From assembly GCF_009754945.1 (NCBI RefSeq), contig NZ_WPIN01000017.1, positions 100,843 through 164,842 on the forward strand: DNA of 64,000 nucleotides, given 5' to 3'. The translations under genes and the position numbers were made by a program. How positions within the stretch are numbered: position 1 is the stretch's first letter; each line of letters starts with the position of its first letter. The DNA is from Spirosoma arboris. Lineage in GTDB: Bacteria; Bacteroidota; Bacteroidia; Cytophagales; Spirosomataceae. Of this stretch, positions 43,401 to 51,721 are shown in pieces. The notes under the pieces were generated by a model that ran no database searches, was not told where the DNA came from, and saw only the letters and a program-made list of their open reading frames with translations.

Positions 43401-46400
43401 AGTTGAACGCTATACACTCCGCTTTTCTTAACGACAATGTTCTGCGTTGTTTCGTTATCGCTCCATTTGTAACCCGAAGCACCGGCAGGCGCTTTCAGGG
43501 TTATCGAATCACCATAGCACAAGTTAACTGCACCTACTACCGTCACGACAGGAATCGACTTGACGCCATCAATAGTCAGAAGCATATCGTCTGTTGCTAC
43601 TGGGCAGGCTGCGTTGTTGGTACTAACCGACAATGTCAGTGTTACTTTACCCGATAGTACGTCTTCGGCACTGGCAGTATAAATCGCATTCAAGGCATAC
43701 GAATTGTCGAAAGTACCACTACCACTGGTGGTCCAGTGGGCGGTTTTACCCGCACCACCCATGGCACCACTCAATTGATAGCTTTTCGCAGCACAGACGT
43801 TGTCATCAATACCAGCGTTGGCTGTTGCCGGATTCTGTGCATTGCAAGGCGTTTGTTCACCACAAGTACTGATCTGTACATGAATCGCAACTGGCAGGCC
43901 TGTGCATCCATTAATCGTCCGTTCAATTACATAGTACGTTCCAGTACCAACGTGCGCTGGGTCAGCTACTTTCGAAGCTACACTTAACGATGCATCCGTG
44001 TAGTATTCAAACACACCACCTGTCGTTGAAGGACTGCTGCTAATTGCCTTAGCGAGATCAGCCGTTAGGATTGGACATGTATTGGTGATGTCTGTTACCG
44101 TTGGTTGTGGAACCTTCGGCAGTACCGTCACCGCGATTTCATTCGATGGTACGCTCTTACAAGCGCTCGAGTTGCAGCAGCGAGCCGAGAAGGTAGCTGT
44201 GCTTGCCAGCGATACAGTAATTGAGTTACCAACCTCGTTGTTCGACCAGGTCACGTAGCTGTTTGGTCCACAACCTTCAGCTACCAGCGTTACTGGTGCA
44301 CCGAAGCAGGTTGTAGTGCTAGTTGCACCTCCAACGATTGAGATTGTTGGAGCAGACGGTACACCTACTTTGATTGTTGTGTAAGCCGACCAGTCACCTA
44401 AGCATTCACCTACTTTGCAGCGTACGCGGTAGCTTACATCTGATGTTGGACTGATTGTCAGTGTGCTACCAACAGTCGTTCCATCCGACCAGATATAAGT
44501 GCCTCCTTCGCAGCCTGTAGCTGTCAGCGAAAGTGTTTCGCTCACACAGATTGCAGGCTTGTCGCTCACGATAATTGGAATAGCAGGTGCCCCTACTTTT
44601 ATATCGATACTGTGCGACGGTTCACTGGTGCAACCATTCTTGGTACAGGTAGCCATAAGCCACACATAGTCATAAATCGTCTTCTCGATAGTTGCACCGA
44701 TTGACCCATCTAACCAAGTTACTATACCTCCTTCGCAACCAAGAGCCGTTATCGTTACTTTACTACCGAAGCAGGCGGTGATTGCCGGACCAGGCGATAT
44801 GGTTGGTGGTGCTACAACATTTACTGTTACATCAGCACCAGTTCCATCCAGATCTGCACACGTATTACGAATCAATTGTGCTACGTCGCCAGCAGTTGTA
44901 ATGCCTACTTTCACCTGCGACACATCAAAATAGCCCTTATCTCCTGTGTTGCCATTATAAATCAGCGTTCGGATGTTATACAATGCGCTTTCCGAAGGTA
45001 CGATGAAGCTTGGCGTAGTACTGGTTTGCAGAATCACACCGCCTTTCGTCAGCAGGTATACTAATGAATAACCAGAAGGCTGTAAAAGTCCGCCATTGAG
45101 CGTTGCCGCTACGGTTACAGTACCGCTTGAGGAACCACAAACTGTTCCATTCACAGCTATCAGTGTTCCAGCTTTAGCTATGCAATCACCTGGGTTGATG
45201 ATAATGGTAGTCGATGGATCACTCAGACATTCGCGGAACTGACACTGTGCATAGTACGTCTGCGTACCTTCTGGCCGCACAACAATAGAGGCTCCTTTGT
45301 TATTTCCGTTAATGTCGTTGGCCGACCAGATTACTGTACCCGCACAACCTGATGCCGACAATGTAACTGTACCACCTGGCTCAACAGTCGTAGCAGACGC
45401 AGTAATTGTTGGAATCGCCATTGGGATCACCGTGATCGTATATCCGTCAGTCGTCGTGCTTTTACAAACGCCCTCCTGACAGTAAACGGTGTAGGCTGTG
45501 GTTACCGTTGGCGACACAACAATGCTCGTTGTTGTTTCACCCGTGCTCCAGTAAGGTGTACCCTGGCAATTTTTCACCGACAGTTTCACTTGTTCACCTG
45601 GGCAGATCGTATCAGCACTACACAGACAGCGAACAATAACAGGCGTTGGCGTCGGTGTTACAGTAATATTGATAACGTTCGACTTACCAGTGCCACAGAG
45701 TGTACTGCTGGTTGGCTGGCAAAGTGCGTAGAACTCATGATTACCAGGCGTTGCCGTTACTGACACAACCGAACCAAGCTGTCCATCAGACCATTTCACC
45801 GTTCCATCACAGCCTGTAGCTGTCAGCGAGACAATTCCACCGTTGCAGACAGCCAATGTCGACGCTGCAACTGTTGGTGCTGGGGTCTTCGACGTATTGA
45901 CTGTTACACGAATCTTGTTCGATGGATCACTCTCACAAGAACCCTGTTTGCAGGTAGCATAGTAGTCTTTGGTTTCGGTTGGGTAGATGTCAATCGAAGC
46001 TCCAACCTTATCTACGCCATGCCATTGAACCGTACCGTTGCAGCCTGTAGCCGTTAGCGATACGAGATCTCCGCTACAGATAAGCGTTTTGTTAACTCTA
46101 ACAATCGGCGATGCTGGATTAACAACCGCAACATTTACCGTATTAGATGGCTCACTTAGGCAGGTCCGGAACTTACACTGAGCGAAGTAGCTAACGTTAG
46201 CTGTAGGATATACCGTGATGCTTGGACCGGTCTTACCTTCTACATTCCAGTAAACGGTTCCGTTACAATCGGCAGCCGTTAGGATCACAGCACCGCCGGC
46301 ACAGATCGTATCAGCACTGGCTGTTACGGTCGGGATAACTGGTGCCACTATCTTAATAGTATAGACAGGAGACGATTTGCTCACACAGGCACCATTCTTA

Positions 46401-49400
46401 CAATACACCGAGTAGCTATTGCTGCCAAGCGCTGGCGTAACAATGATGCTACTTGTTGTGGCTGTACTGTTATTCCAGACTGGCGTACCGAGGCAGTTCG
46501 CAACGGTCAGCGTCGCAGTCTCACCTGGACACACAACCGATGTACTCCAAACGATTGTTGGTGTTGGAATATCCGTCGTGATGTTAATCGTTTTCACAGC
46601 CGGATTGCTCAAGCAGCTAGCGATCCGACACTGAGCCGTATAGGTCGTTTTGCCATAAGGCGTAACGACAATCGAAGTACCTGTTTGGGCCTTATCAGAC
46701 CATTCGATTATACCACCCGCACAACCTGACGCAGTTAACGTTACAGATGTACCTGGGCAAACATTATCAGCACTGGCCGTAATCGTTGGCGTTTGTGGCT
46801 CTACAGTCGTTACCGTAATCGAGTTCGATGCAGTACTTATGCACTGACCAACTACGCAACTAGCCGTATAAATCGTTGTTACGCCTGGTGTCGCAAAAAT
46901 TGTCGCACCACGATGACCATCCGACCAGACCACTGTACCATCCGTACATCCTTTCGCACTCAGCGTCGTTGTGCCACCTTTGCAAATTTCGGTGATTGCA
47001 CAAACGATAGTTGGTGGGATAACGGCGCACAGATTAACCGGAATCGTAACTGATGAGGTATCATTCGCCGTGTAGTTCGGGTCGTTATCTGGACTGCCTA
47101 CAATCGCTGTATTCTTAATCGAACTAGAACCCACGATAGTTGCTTCGATCAACAGGTTACGATCTGAATTAGCCGTCAACGTACCGATTGTCCAGATGCC
47201 CGTTGCTGGACTATACTGACCAACTGGGGTCGAACTTACATACGTCAGCGAGGCAGGTAGTACATCTGTCACGTTCACGCTGTTAGCCGTTATCGGACCG
47301 TTATTCGTGACTGTGATGGCGTAAGTGATTTTCTGTCCTACACTGTATGGGCCAGGCGTCACTACTGTCTTCAATACCGCCAGATCAGCCCGGCATGTAC
47401 CAATGGTGATCGTCAATGACGAGCGCGTACTTACGCAACCAGCATCGTTGAAAGCTTCAGCATAGTAAACAACAGAGCCCGTTTTCGATGGTGTTATCAC
47501 CAATTTTCCACCGCTTTGTGTTGTACCAATCAGCTTTCCATCCTGATCATACCAGTTGATTCTGGCACCGGGTGCAAAACCGATCAGTTTGGTGCTGCTA
47601 CCCTGGCAAACCAATGTATCGTCACAAGCCACATTAAATGGAGCATCTGGCCGCTTGTTAATTTGAAGAATCAGCGAGCTAGTCGCAGCCTGACAAACGC
47701 CACCTACTCCATCTGGATCGTTGGTTGTCGCTGTAATCAGGACATTGCCTGCTATAATATCAGCTGCTGACGGTGTATAAGTAGCTGTCAGGCTGGCGGC
47801 ATTACTAAATATGCCTGTACCATTTGACGACCAGATTACACTTGTTGCCGAACCAGAGAGCACAGCTTTGAGCGGAATAACATCTCCAGAACAGGCTAAT
47901 ACGCCTGGACCCACATTCACACCCGCTACGTTCTGGCAGTTGCAGTCAACAATTTCAACAGTCAATACCGTTGGATTGCTGTAGCAGTTACCTGATTTAG
48001 CAAACAGATAGTATTTACCCGCTCCTACAGCAGTCAGGTTCGTTACCCGTGTAGCAACCGAGCGATTTATGCTCGTATACCACTCGTATGTCAAACTCGT
48101 GTCATGGTTTTCAACCTCCATCTTGGTCAGGTCGACCGTTGTGACTGGGCAGGTATTTCTGATATTACCCAGGCAGATTGGCGCGGGTACGGTCGTAACT
48201 TCGATAGCAACCGGTTTGCGGGTACTGGTACATCCATCTACCGTAACTTCAGCATAGTAAATAGTTGTTGTTGTAGGATGAACAGGCACCTCTACACCAC
48301 TATTCACTGTGGCAAAGGCGGTTCCATCATAGGGCGTCAAGTACCAGTGAATCTTCGCATTTGGAACGGAGGTTGTCGCAACCAGCTTGATTGAGTCTCC
48401 ATTACAAATCGTTGCATCATTCGATACGATCAGGCTAAAGTCGGTTGGGCAGCTTGGGTAGAAGCCAGAGTCCAGGTTCAGATTGTTCTCACCTGGAGCT
48501 AAGGTCACCGACCGGGTTTGTCCCGTAATTGGGTTAGCATCGCTGTTTGTAGCATCATTCACAACTCCATCAGAACCTGCGGTAGCTTGATATCCAGTAG
48601 GTGCTACAAAACTTACAGAATAAGGGACTCCTGGAGTTAGACCTGTGAAGAGGTAAAATCCGGAAGAATTGGTCGTAGTACTGGTTATAGGAGAGTTATT
48701 ACCGTCCAGCAAAACTACCACTACACCTGAAATACCCGGCTCACCTGGTTGTTGATAACCATCTTTGTTCGTGTCTAACCAGACAAAGTTCCCTAAACTC
48801 GCACTTGGTATGTAGAAGCCAGCATCCAGATTCAGGTTGTTTTCGCCTGGGGCTAAGGTCACCGACCGGGTTTGGCCTGTGATGGGGTCCGCATCCGAAT
48901 CCGTTAGATCACTACCCACCTGAGCCAGTGTCGCCGTATAACCCGCTGGAGCTGTGAAACTCACTGAGTACGGCACACCCGGTGTCAAGCCTGTGAAACT
49001 GTAAATGCCACTTCCATTGGTAGTCGTGGAGGTCACTACAGTACCGTTGCTGATTAACGTCACAACTACACCCGGAATACCTGGTTCGCCGTCATCTTGT
49101 ATACCATCCTTATCCAGATCAACCCATACGTAGTTACCCAACGAGGCACTTGGTATGTAGAACCCAGCATCTAAGTTCAGGTTGTTCTCGCCTGGGGCTA
49201 AGGTTACCGACCGGGTTAGGCCTGTGATGGGGTCCGCATCCGAATCCGTCAAATCACCACCCACCTGAGCCAGTGTCGCCGTATAACCCGCCGGAGCCGT
49301 AAAACTCACTGAGTACGGCACACCCGGTGTCAAGCCCGTGAAGCTATAGATGCCACTACCGTTTGTGGTCGTGGAGGTTACTACCGTACCGTTGCTAATC

Positions 49401-51148
49401 AACGTCACGACTACACCCGGAATACCTGGTTCGCCAGTATCCTGTATTCCATCTTTATCCAGATCAGCCCATACGTAGTTACCCAGTGAAGCTGTTGGTA
49501 AGAAGAAGCCTGCATCTACAGTAGGATTGTTTCGTGCGGTGCTGGATACAGGCTGGCTCGTATCTATTGTATATACGCCAGTAAAACCGTTTAGCCCAGC
49601 ATCACTATCTAAATCATCAGGCACACTTGCAGCATTAGCCGATGTAGATTGATAGCCGGTTGGGGCAATAAACCTTACAACATAACTACCATCAGTTAGG
49701 CTATCAAACAGGTATTTACCGCCACCTGCAGTAACGGTTGAATCCAATTTAGTAGTACCAGATTGATCGTATAAATAAACTTTTACACCATCTATACCAG
49801 GCTCACCACTTGTTTGCGCACCATCTTTATTCGTGTCCTGCCATACAAAATCACCCAAACTGCCATAAGGCCCCTGAATGACCTGAATATCGCAGCAACT
49901 TGTAGCAGGACAGCTATTACGGTATGTTATGAATCGATAAGTACCAGGACTTTTAATTGTTAGCGAAAAATCACTGTTAACTTCCGCTAACGAAGTTGAT
50001 ACTACAGATGTACTAATTGGTGTGTCGTTTCGATACCAGACAATCTGATCATAACCAGATGGGATCGTTACAGTATATTCATCACCAGCATACCAAAGGA
50101 TAGGAACCGAAAAACAAACAGCGTCATAATCATCTTGTACCAAACTTTGATCGTTAGGTACTGAATCCGAATCTGTCTGATCAGCTGCAACTACTTCAGC
50201 TGTATTAAACCATACGCCCCGTTCTAAAACGGTAGCCTTCAAAACTACAACTGTTGAGTCGCCCGGCAAAATGGAGGGGATAGACCAGATACCAATAGTA
50301 GCCGTAGCCGAACCAGTAGGTGTATAGGTTCCAGCCCCTCGTGTAATAGTGGCTGACCCTGGCACAAACGCTACACCTCCAACTGGCAAATTATCTTTTA
50401 CTGACACATTGGTTGCCGTGGTTGAGCCAGGTGCGTTAGCCACAACAATAGTATACGTAACAATATCACCAATTACGGGAGCCTGCGTACTAATACTCTT
50501 GTGAAGGCTTAGGTCAATAGTTGCCTGTGCTTGTGCCTGTATTGGCGAACCTAACGACCAAAGCAATAGAAGAGAAAATATAGACAGTACCTGTTTAAAA
50601 ACGGGCATTGTTTTCCCGTGTACATTGCCCACTAATAAGGTAAACAACTGAGAAAAATTATCTCCTATCCACAGCTTCGGCCTTATAGGTACTGATTCTC
50701 CTCCCACATCGGATAACTGAGTCGTTTCGTGAGGAGATTTTTTTAGTATAAGTTGTTCATTCATTGGTCGTTGTGCAAAAAAATGATAGGCTCTTTTTGT
50801 AGTAGAAGCAGGCAACCCAGGTGGACCCGAACCGGGTATATCTGGTGGCTCTGACTTAAACCCAACCAACTCCTGGGTACTGCTTTTTATCCGACCAGCG
50901 TGTTTCAAAGATGAGGTGAGGAAACAGGCCATTGGCGCAAACATAGTTTCCTGAACCGGAAGAGTCCTTTCCTGAATCAGCCCCCAGATGTAGCGTATTA
51001 TCCGTCCGACAAAGCGAACTAGTTGGTTCTTCTTACCAAGTGATTGGTGGCACTGTTCTGAAGAGGTGCGGTAAATCACAGGCTCAAGATGTTCTGTGTG
51101 TAGTGTAGACATTTCTTCCATCTGCAACTTAATTTGGGACGATCTCAT
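40448..51148 (-). CDS. Giant T9SS surface protein with SdrD-B, Ig-like and DUF11 repeats and CHU_C tail
   Basis: A 3566-residue surface protein. Signal peptide at about residues 181-208 (VFKQVLSIFSLLLLWSLG, ending IQAQAQ). Then a DUF11 domain (about 209-340), four SdrD B-like units (about 427-900; two are near-identical), a long array of at least eleven Ig-like units with paired Cys, a DUF11 domain near 1250, another near 2690, four further ~160-residue repeats (about 2815-3460), and a C-terminal CHU_C domain (from about 3473: IPEGFSPNNDGINDLFVI, DVYNRWGNLVY), the T9SS type B signal. Function: probable adhesin or motility filament. The 180 residues before the signal peptide are atypical; starts at 50764 (Met129) or 50608 (Met181) are alternatives. 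Confidence 0.85.
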   Translation of the reverse strand: MRSSQIKLQMEEMSTLHTEHLEPVIYRTSSEQCHQSLGKKNQLVRFVGRIIRYIWGLIQERTLPVQETMFAPMACFLTSSLKHAGRIKSSTQELVGFKSEPPDIPGSGPPGLPASTTKRAYHFFAQRPMNEQLILKKSPHETTQLSDVGGESVPIRPKLWIGDNFSQLFTLLVGNVHGKTMPVFKQVLSIFSLLLLWSLGSPIQAQAQATIDLSLHKSISTQAPVIGDIVTYTIVVANAPGSTTATNVSVKDNLPVGGVAFVPGSATITRGAGTYTPTGSATATIGIWSIPSILPGDSTVVVLKATVLERGVWFNTAEVVAADQTDSDSVPNDQSLVQDDYDAVCFSVPILWYAGDEYTVTIPSGYDQIVWYRNDTPISTSVVSTSLAEVNSDFSLTIKSPGTYRFITYRNSCPATSCCDIQVIQGPYGSLGDFVWQDTNKDGAQTSGEPGIDGVKVYLYDQSGTTKLDSTVTAGGGKYLFDSLTDGSYVVRFIAPTGYQSTSANAASVPDDLDSDAGLNGFTGVYTIDTSQPVSSTARNNPTVDAGFFLPTASLGNYVWADLDKDGIQDTGEPGIPGVVVTLISNGTVVTSTTTNGSGIYSFTGLTPGVPYSVSFTAPAGYTATLAQVGGDLTDSDADPITGLTRSVTLAPGENNLNLDAGFYIPSASLGNYVWVDLDKDGIQDDGEPGIPGVVVTLISNGTVVTSTTTNGSGIYSFTGLTPGVPYSVSFTAPAGYTATLAQVGSDLTDSDADPITGQTRSVTLAPGENNLNLDAGFYIPSASLGNFVWLDTNKDGYQQPGEPGISGVVVVLLDGNNSPITSTTTNSSGFYLFTGLTPGVPYSVSFVAPTGYQATAGSDGVVNDATNSDANPITGQTRSVTLAPGENNLNLDSGFYPSCPTDFSLIVSNDATICNGDSIKLVATTSVPNAKIHWYLTPYDGTAFATVNSGVEVPVHPTTTTIYYAEVTVDGCTSTRKPVAIEVTTVPAPICLGNIRNTCPVTTVDLTKMEVENHDTSLTYEWYTSINRSVATRVTNLTAVGAGKYYLFAKSGNCYSNPTVLTVEIVDCNCQNVAGVNVGPGVLACSGDVIPLKAVLSGSATSVIWSSNGTGIFSNAASLTATYTPSAADIIAGNVLITATTNDPDGVGGVCQAATSSLILQINKRPDAPFNVACDDTLVCQGSSTKLIGFAPGARINWYDQDGKLIGTTQSGGKLVITPSKTGSVVYYAEAFNDAGCVSTRSSLTITIGTCRADLAVLKTVVTPGPYSVGQKITYAITVTNNGPITANSVNVTDVLPASLTYVSSTPVGQYSPATGIWTIGTLTANSDRNLLIEATIVGSSSIKNTAIVGSPDNDPNYTANDTSSVTIPVNLCAVIPPTIVCAITEICKGGTTTLSAKGCTDGTVVWSDGHRGATIFATPGVTTIYTASCVVGQCISTASNSITVTTVEPQTPTITASADNVCPGTSVTLTASGCAGGIIEWSDKAQTGTSIVVTPYGKTTYTAQCRIASCLSNPAVKTINITTDIPTPTIVWSTSVVCPGETATLTVANCLGTPVWNNSTATTSSIIVTPALGSNSYSVYCKNGACVSKSSPVYTIKIVAPVIPTVTASADTICAGGAVILTAADCNGTVYWNVEGKTGPSITVYPTANVSYFAQCKFRTCLSEPSNTVNVAVVNPASPIVRVNKTLICSGDLVSLTATGCNGTVQWHGVDKVGASIDIYPTETKDYYATCKQGSCESDPSNKIRVTVNTSKTPAPTVAASTLAVCNGGIVSLTATGCDGTVKWSDGQLGSVVSVTATPGNHEFYALCQPTSSTLCGTGKSNVINITVTPTPTPVIVRCLCSADTICPGEQVKLSVKNCQGTPYWSTGETTTSIVVSPTVTTAYTVYCQEGVCKSTTTDGYTITVIPMAIPTITASATTVEPGGTVTLSASGCAGTVIWSANDINGNNKGASIVVRPEGTQTYYAQCQFRECLSDPSTTIIINPGDCIAKAGTLIAVNGTVCGSSSGTVTVAATLNGGLLQPSGYSLVYLLTKGGVILQTSTTPSFIVPSESALYNIRTLIYNGNTGDKGYFDVSQVKVGITTAGDVAQLIRNTCADLDGTGADVTVNVVAPPTISPGPAITACFGSKVTITALGCEGGIVTWLDGSIGATIEKTIYDYVWLMATCTKNGCTSEPSHSIDIKVGAPAIPIIVSDKPAICVSETLSLTATGCEGGTYIWSDGTTVGSTLTISPTSDVSYRVRCKVGECLGDWSAYTTIKVGVPSAPTISIVGGATSTTTCFGAPVTLVAEGCGPNSYVTWSNNEVGNSITVSLASTATFSARCCNSSACKSVPSNEIAVTVLPKVPQPTVTDITNTCPILTADLAKAISSSPSTTGGVFEYYTDASLSVASKVADPAHVGTGTYYVIERTINGCTGLPVAIHVQISTCGEQTPCNAQNPATANAGIDDNVCAAKSYQLSGAMGGAGKTAHWTTSGSGTFDNSYALNAIYTASAEDVLSGKVTLTLSVSTNNAACPVATDDMLLTIDGVKSIPVVTVVGAVNLCYGDSITLKAPAGASGYKWSDNETTQNIVVKKSGVYSVQLYDGKGCSSVKSDDVVVKVNEPVLPPLVHNLRNTCPSKIVDLTTALSSPNPGSSYTYRICECNTSNIVIRPDSVCDGTYWIVEKNALGCVSKPAKVVVKVFNCASDTLNTDVSILKTASTAFVKNGEPVTYTITVSNAGPYTAKNIDVRDVLPKGLELVPASSPSYKVSNGVITQTIDSLKAGASTQIVFAAKLLVKGKDVVNTAEITYLDNKDTNLANNSSSVTVKDTSAQKHSLIGLAKSVLGIPKAVGDSLIKVSYQFVVTNFGDDTLRHVQLADDLAYAFSPNAVVDTKVTLSNTASTLKLNPTFTGTGSNSVMIDTTSYLTPNHSELIVLDVTVKRVAGDTTKAFNNYGIATAFNSLTTVTDISTSGGDADPDSDGDPTNNTSAASFTLTSAPQGPSIGLALAVVKIEQQPDSSYNVTYKATIKNFGDVDLKGVSLTDSLSKIFASPASYSVVGTPVVRTGSTLVANAGFDGNTQPNILGTASTLAAGAQDTVLFVVNVKTNGNNGPFYSSATAEGSTLDGSQTVKDISNNGLDPKPEGSVSTTVRFDLPKGLLGVAKSVGNPTLISEGVYDIPYTIAISNLGTVPLKKVQVEDNLSQTFGHGALIVSNQISVTGTGTVTVDPSYTGQGLITKMLDDATSTLEVGAKATLNFTVRVDVKSADTLTFYNTALATALTPTDDVVEDVSTAGTNDDPDNDLDPRNNSQTTPIVLNSLSSNSYIGVAMAVRDTVRKVDGSFDVTYQIVVKAYGPDPLKNVSVSDTLSKVFNNQTGSTYTVVKAPIITSTGSALKLNPNFNGGSDPVIVLGDSTSTLAVGKVDTIQVVVNVASNGSTTTFLNSAYAQATAKSGTVSDVSTSGLNPDLNGNGNPTDSNEREATALNLPPTYLTIFIPEGFSPNNDGINDLFVIRGTAGLTVSLDVYNRWGNLVYTNADYHNDWDGKPNTGIAVGSDATGLPDGTYYYVINLSDGRKFVRYMTINR
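48456..49490. repeat. Three tandem 345-bp units (SdrD B-like) within the giant gene
   Basis: The unit boundaries repeat at 48801, 49146 and 49491 (period 345 bp, 115 codons). The units at 48801-49145 and 49146-49490 differ at the protein level by only four residues of 115; the unit at 48456-48800 is more diverged. This suggests recent duplication or gene conversion and a site of length variation. Confidence 0.8.
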
Positions 51149-51721
51149 AGCACAAAACAGAGCCGTACAGAATATTTATATATTCTGACCAGCAGACCAC
51201 TCATAAGTCACGGCTGGCGAATCGGGCACGAAAGGGCTATTTTGCTTCCTAAAAATTAACTAAAACTATGCCAAATCACAGTTACTTTTGGGATCTCTCA
51301 AGCAATAAGCGATAAAACACTGTATTTTAGACACTTAACAATAAGTAACTATAATACCATTATATTATTATTGATCCGAATAGTCTCAACATCACCCCTA
51401 TAGGAGGCATAAGTTGAGTTGGCAAGCAGTTAGCGAAAACTATGCCAACTGCATTGTATACAGCCTGGCTCCGTTTATTTATTTGTACTGCAATCATTGA
51501 AAAAATCCAGATACAACGGATCGCCAGTTTATCCAGGAGTTTAAAAGAGGAAGAATTGCTAATTTACGGGAAGAGAGCCAGTAACTAATAGATTACTGGA
51601 GTGAGCGAATATACTTACCGAGCTTCATATATTAAGGAGGAATTTACTTTTCGGTGCCTTTCAACTCACAAAAAAAACCGCTCCTAAGGAGCGGTTTTGC
51701 CTTTATATCATTGTCTTTTTA
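51149..51721. other. Upstream region of the T9SS locus, 573 bp
   Basis: Holds the promoter and leader of the giant gene (leftward) and the 3' spacer of the next gene. A dyad cagaatat-ttat-atattctg (51168-51187) lies 20 bp upstream of the earliest start. No exact TAnnTTTG promoter was found by eye; the AT-rich block 51240-51380 is the likeliest promoter zone. The terminator at 51673-51697 is listed separately. Confidence 0.5.
51673..51697 (-). terminator. Intrinsic terminator of the 1090-residue protein gene
   Basis: aaaaccgctcc (51673-51683) and ggagcggtttt (51687-51697) form an 11-bp stem with a 3-nt loop; on the minus strand it is followed by a run of T (plus-strand A run at 51670-51676). 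It lies 25 bp past the stop of the leftward gene at 51722. Confidence 0.85.

Noticed and set aside
42141..48394. Many 60-96 codon frames on the + strand inside the giant gene
   Set aside because: They arise from the repetitive, low-complexity sequence of the giant surface protein on the minus strand and recur with each repeat.
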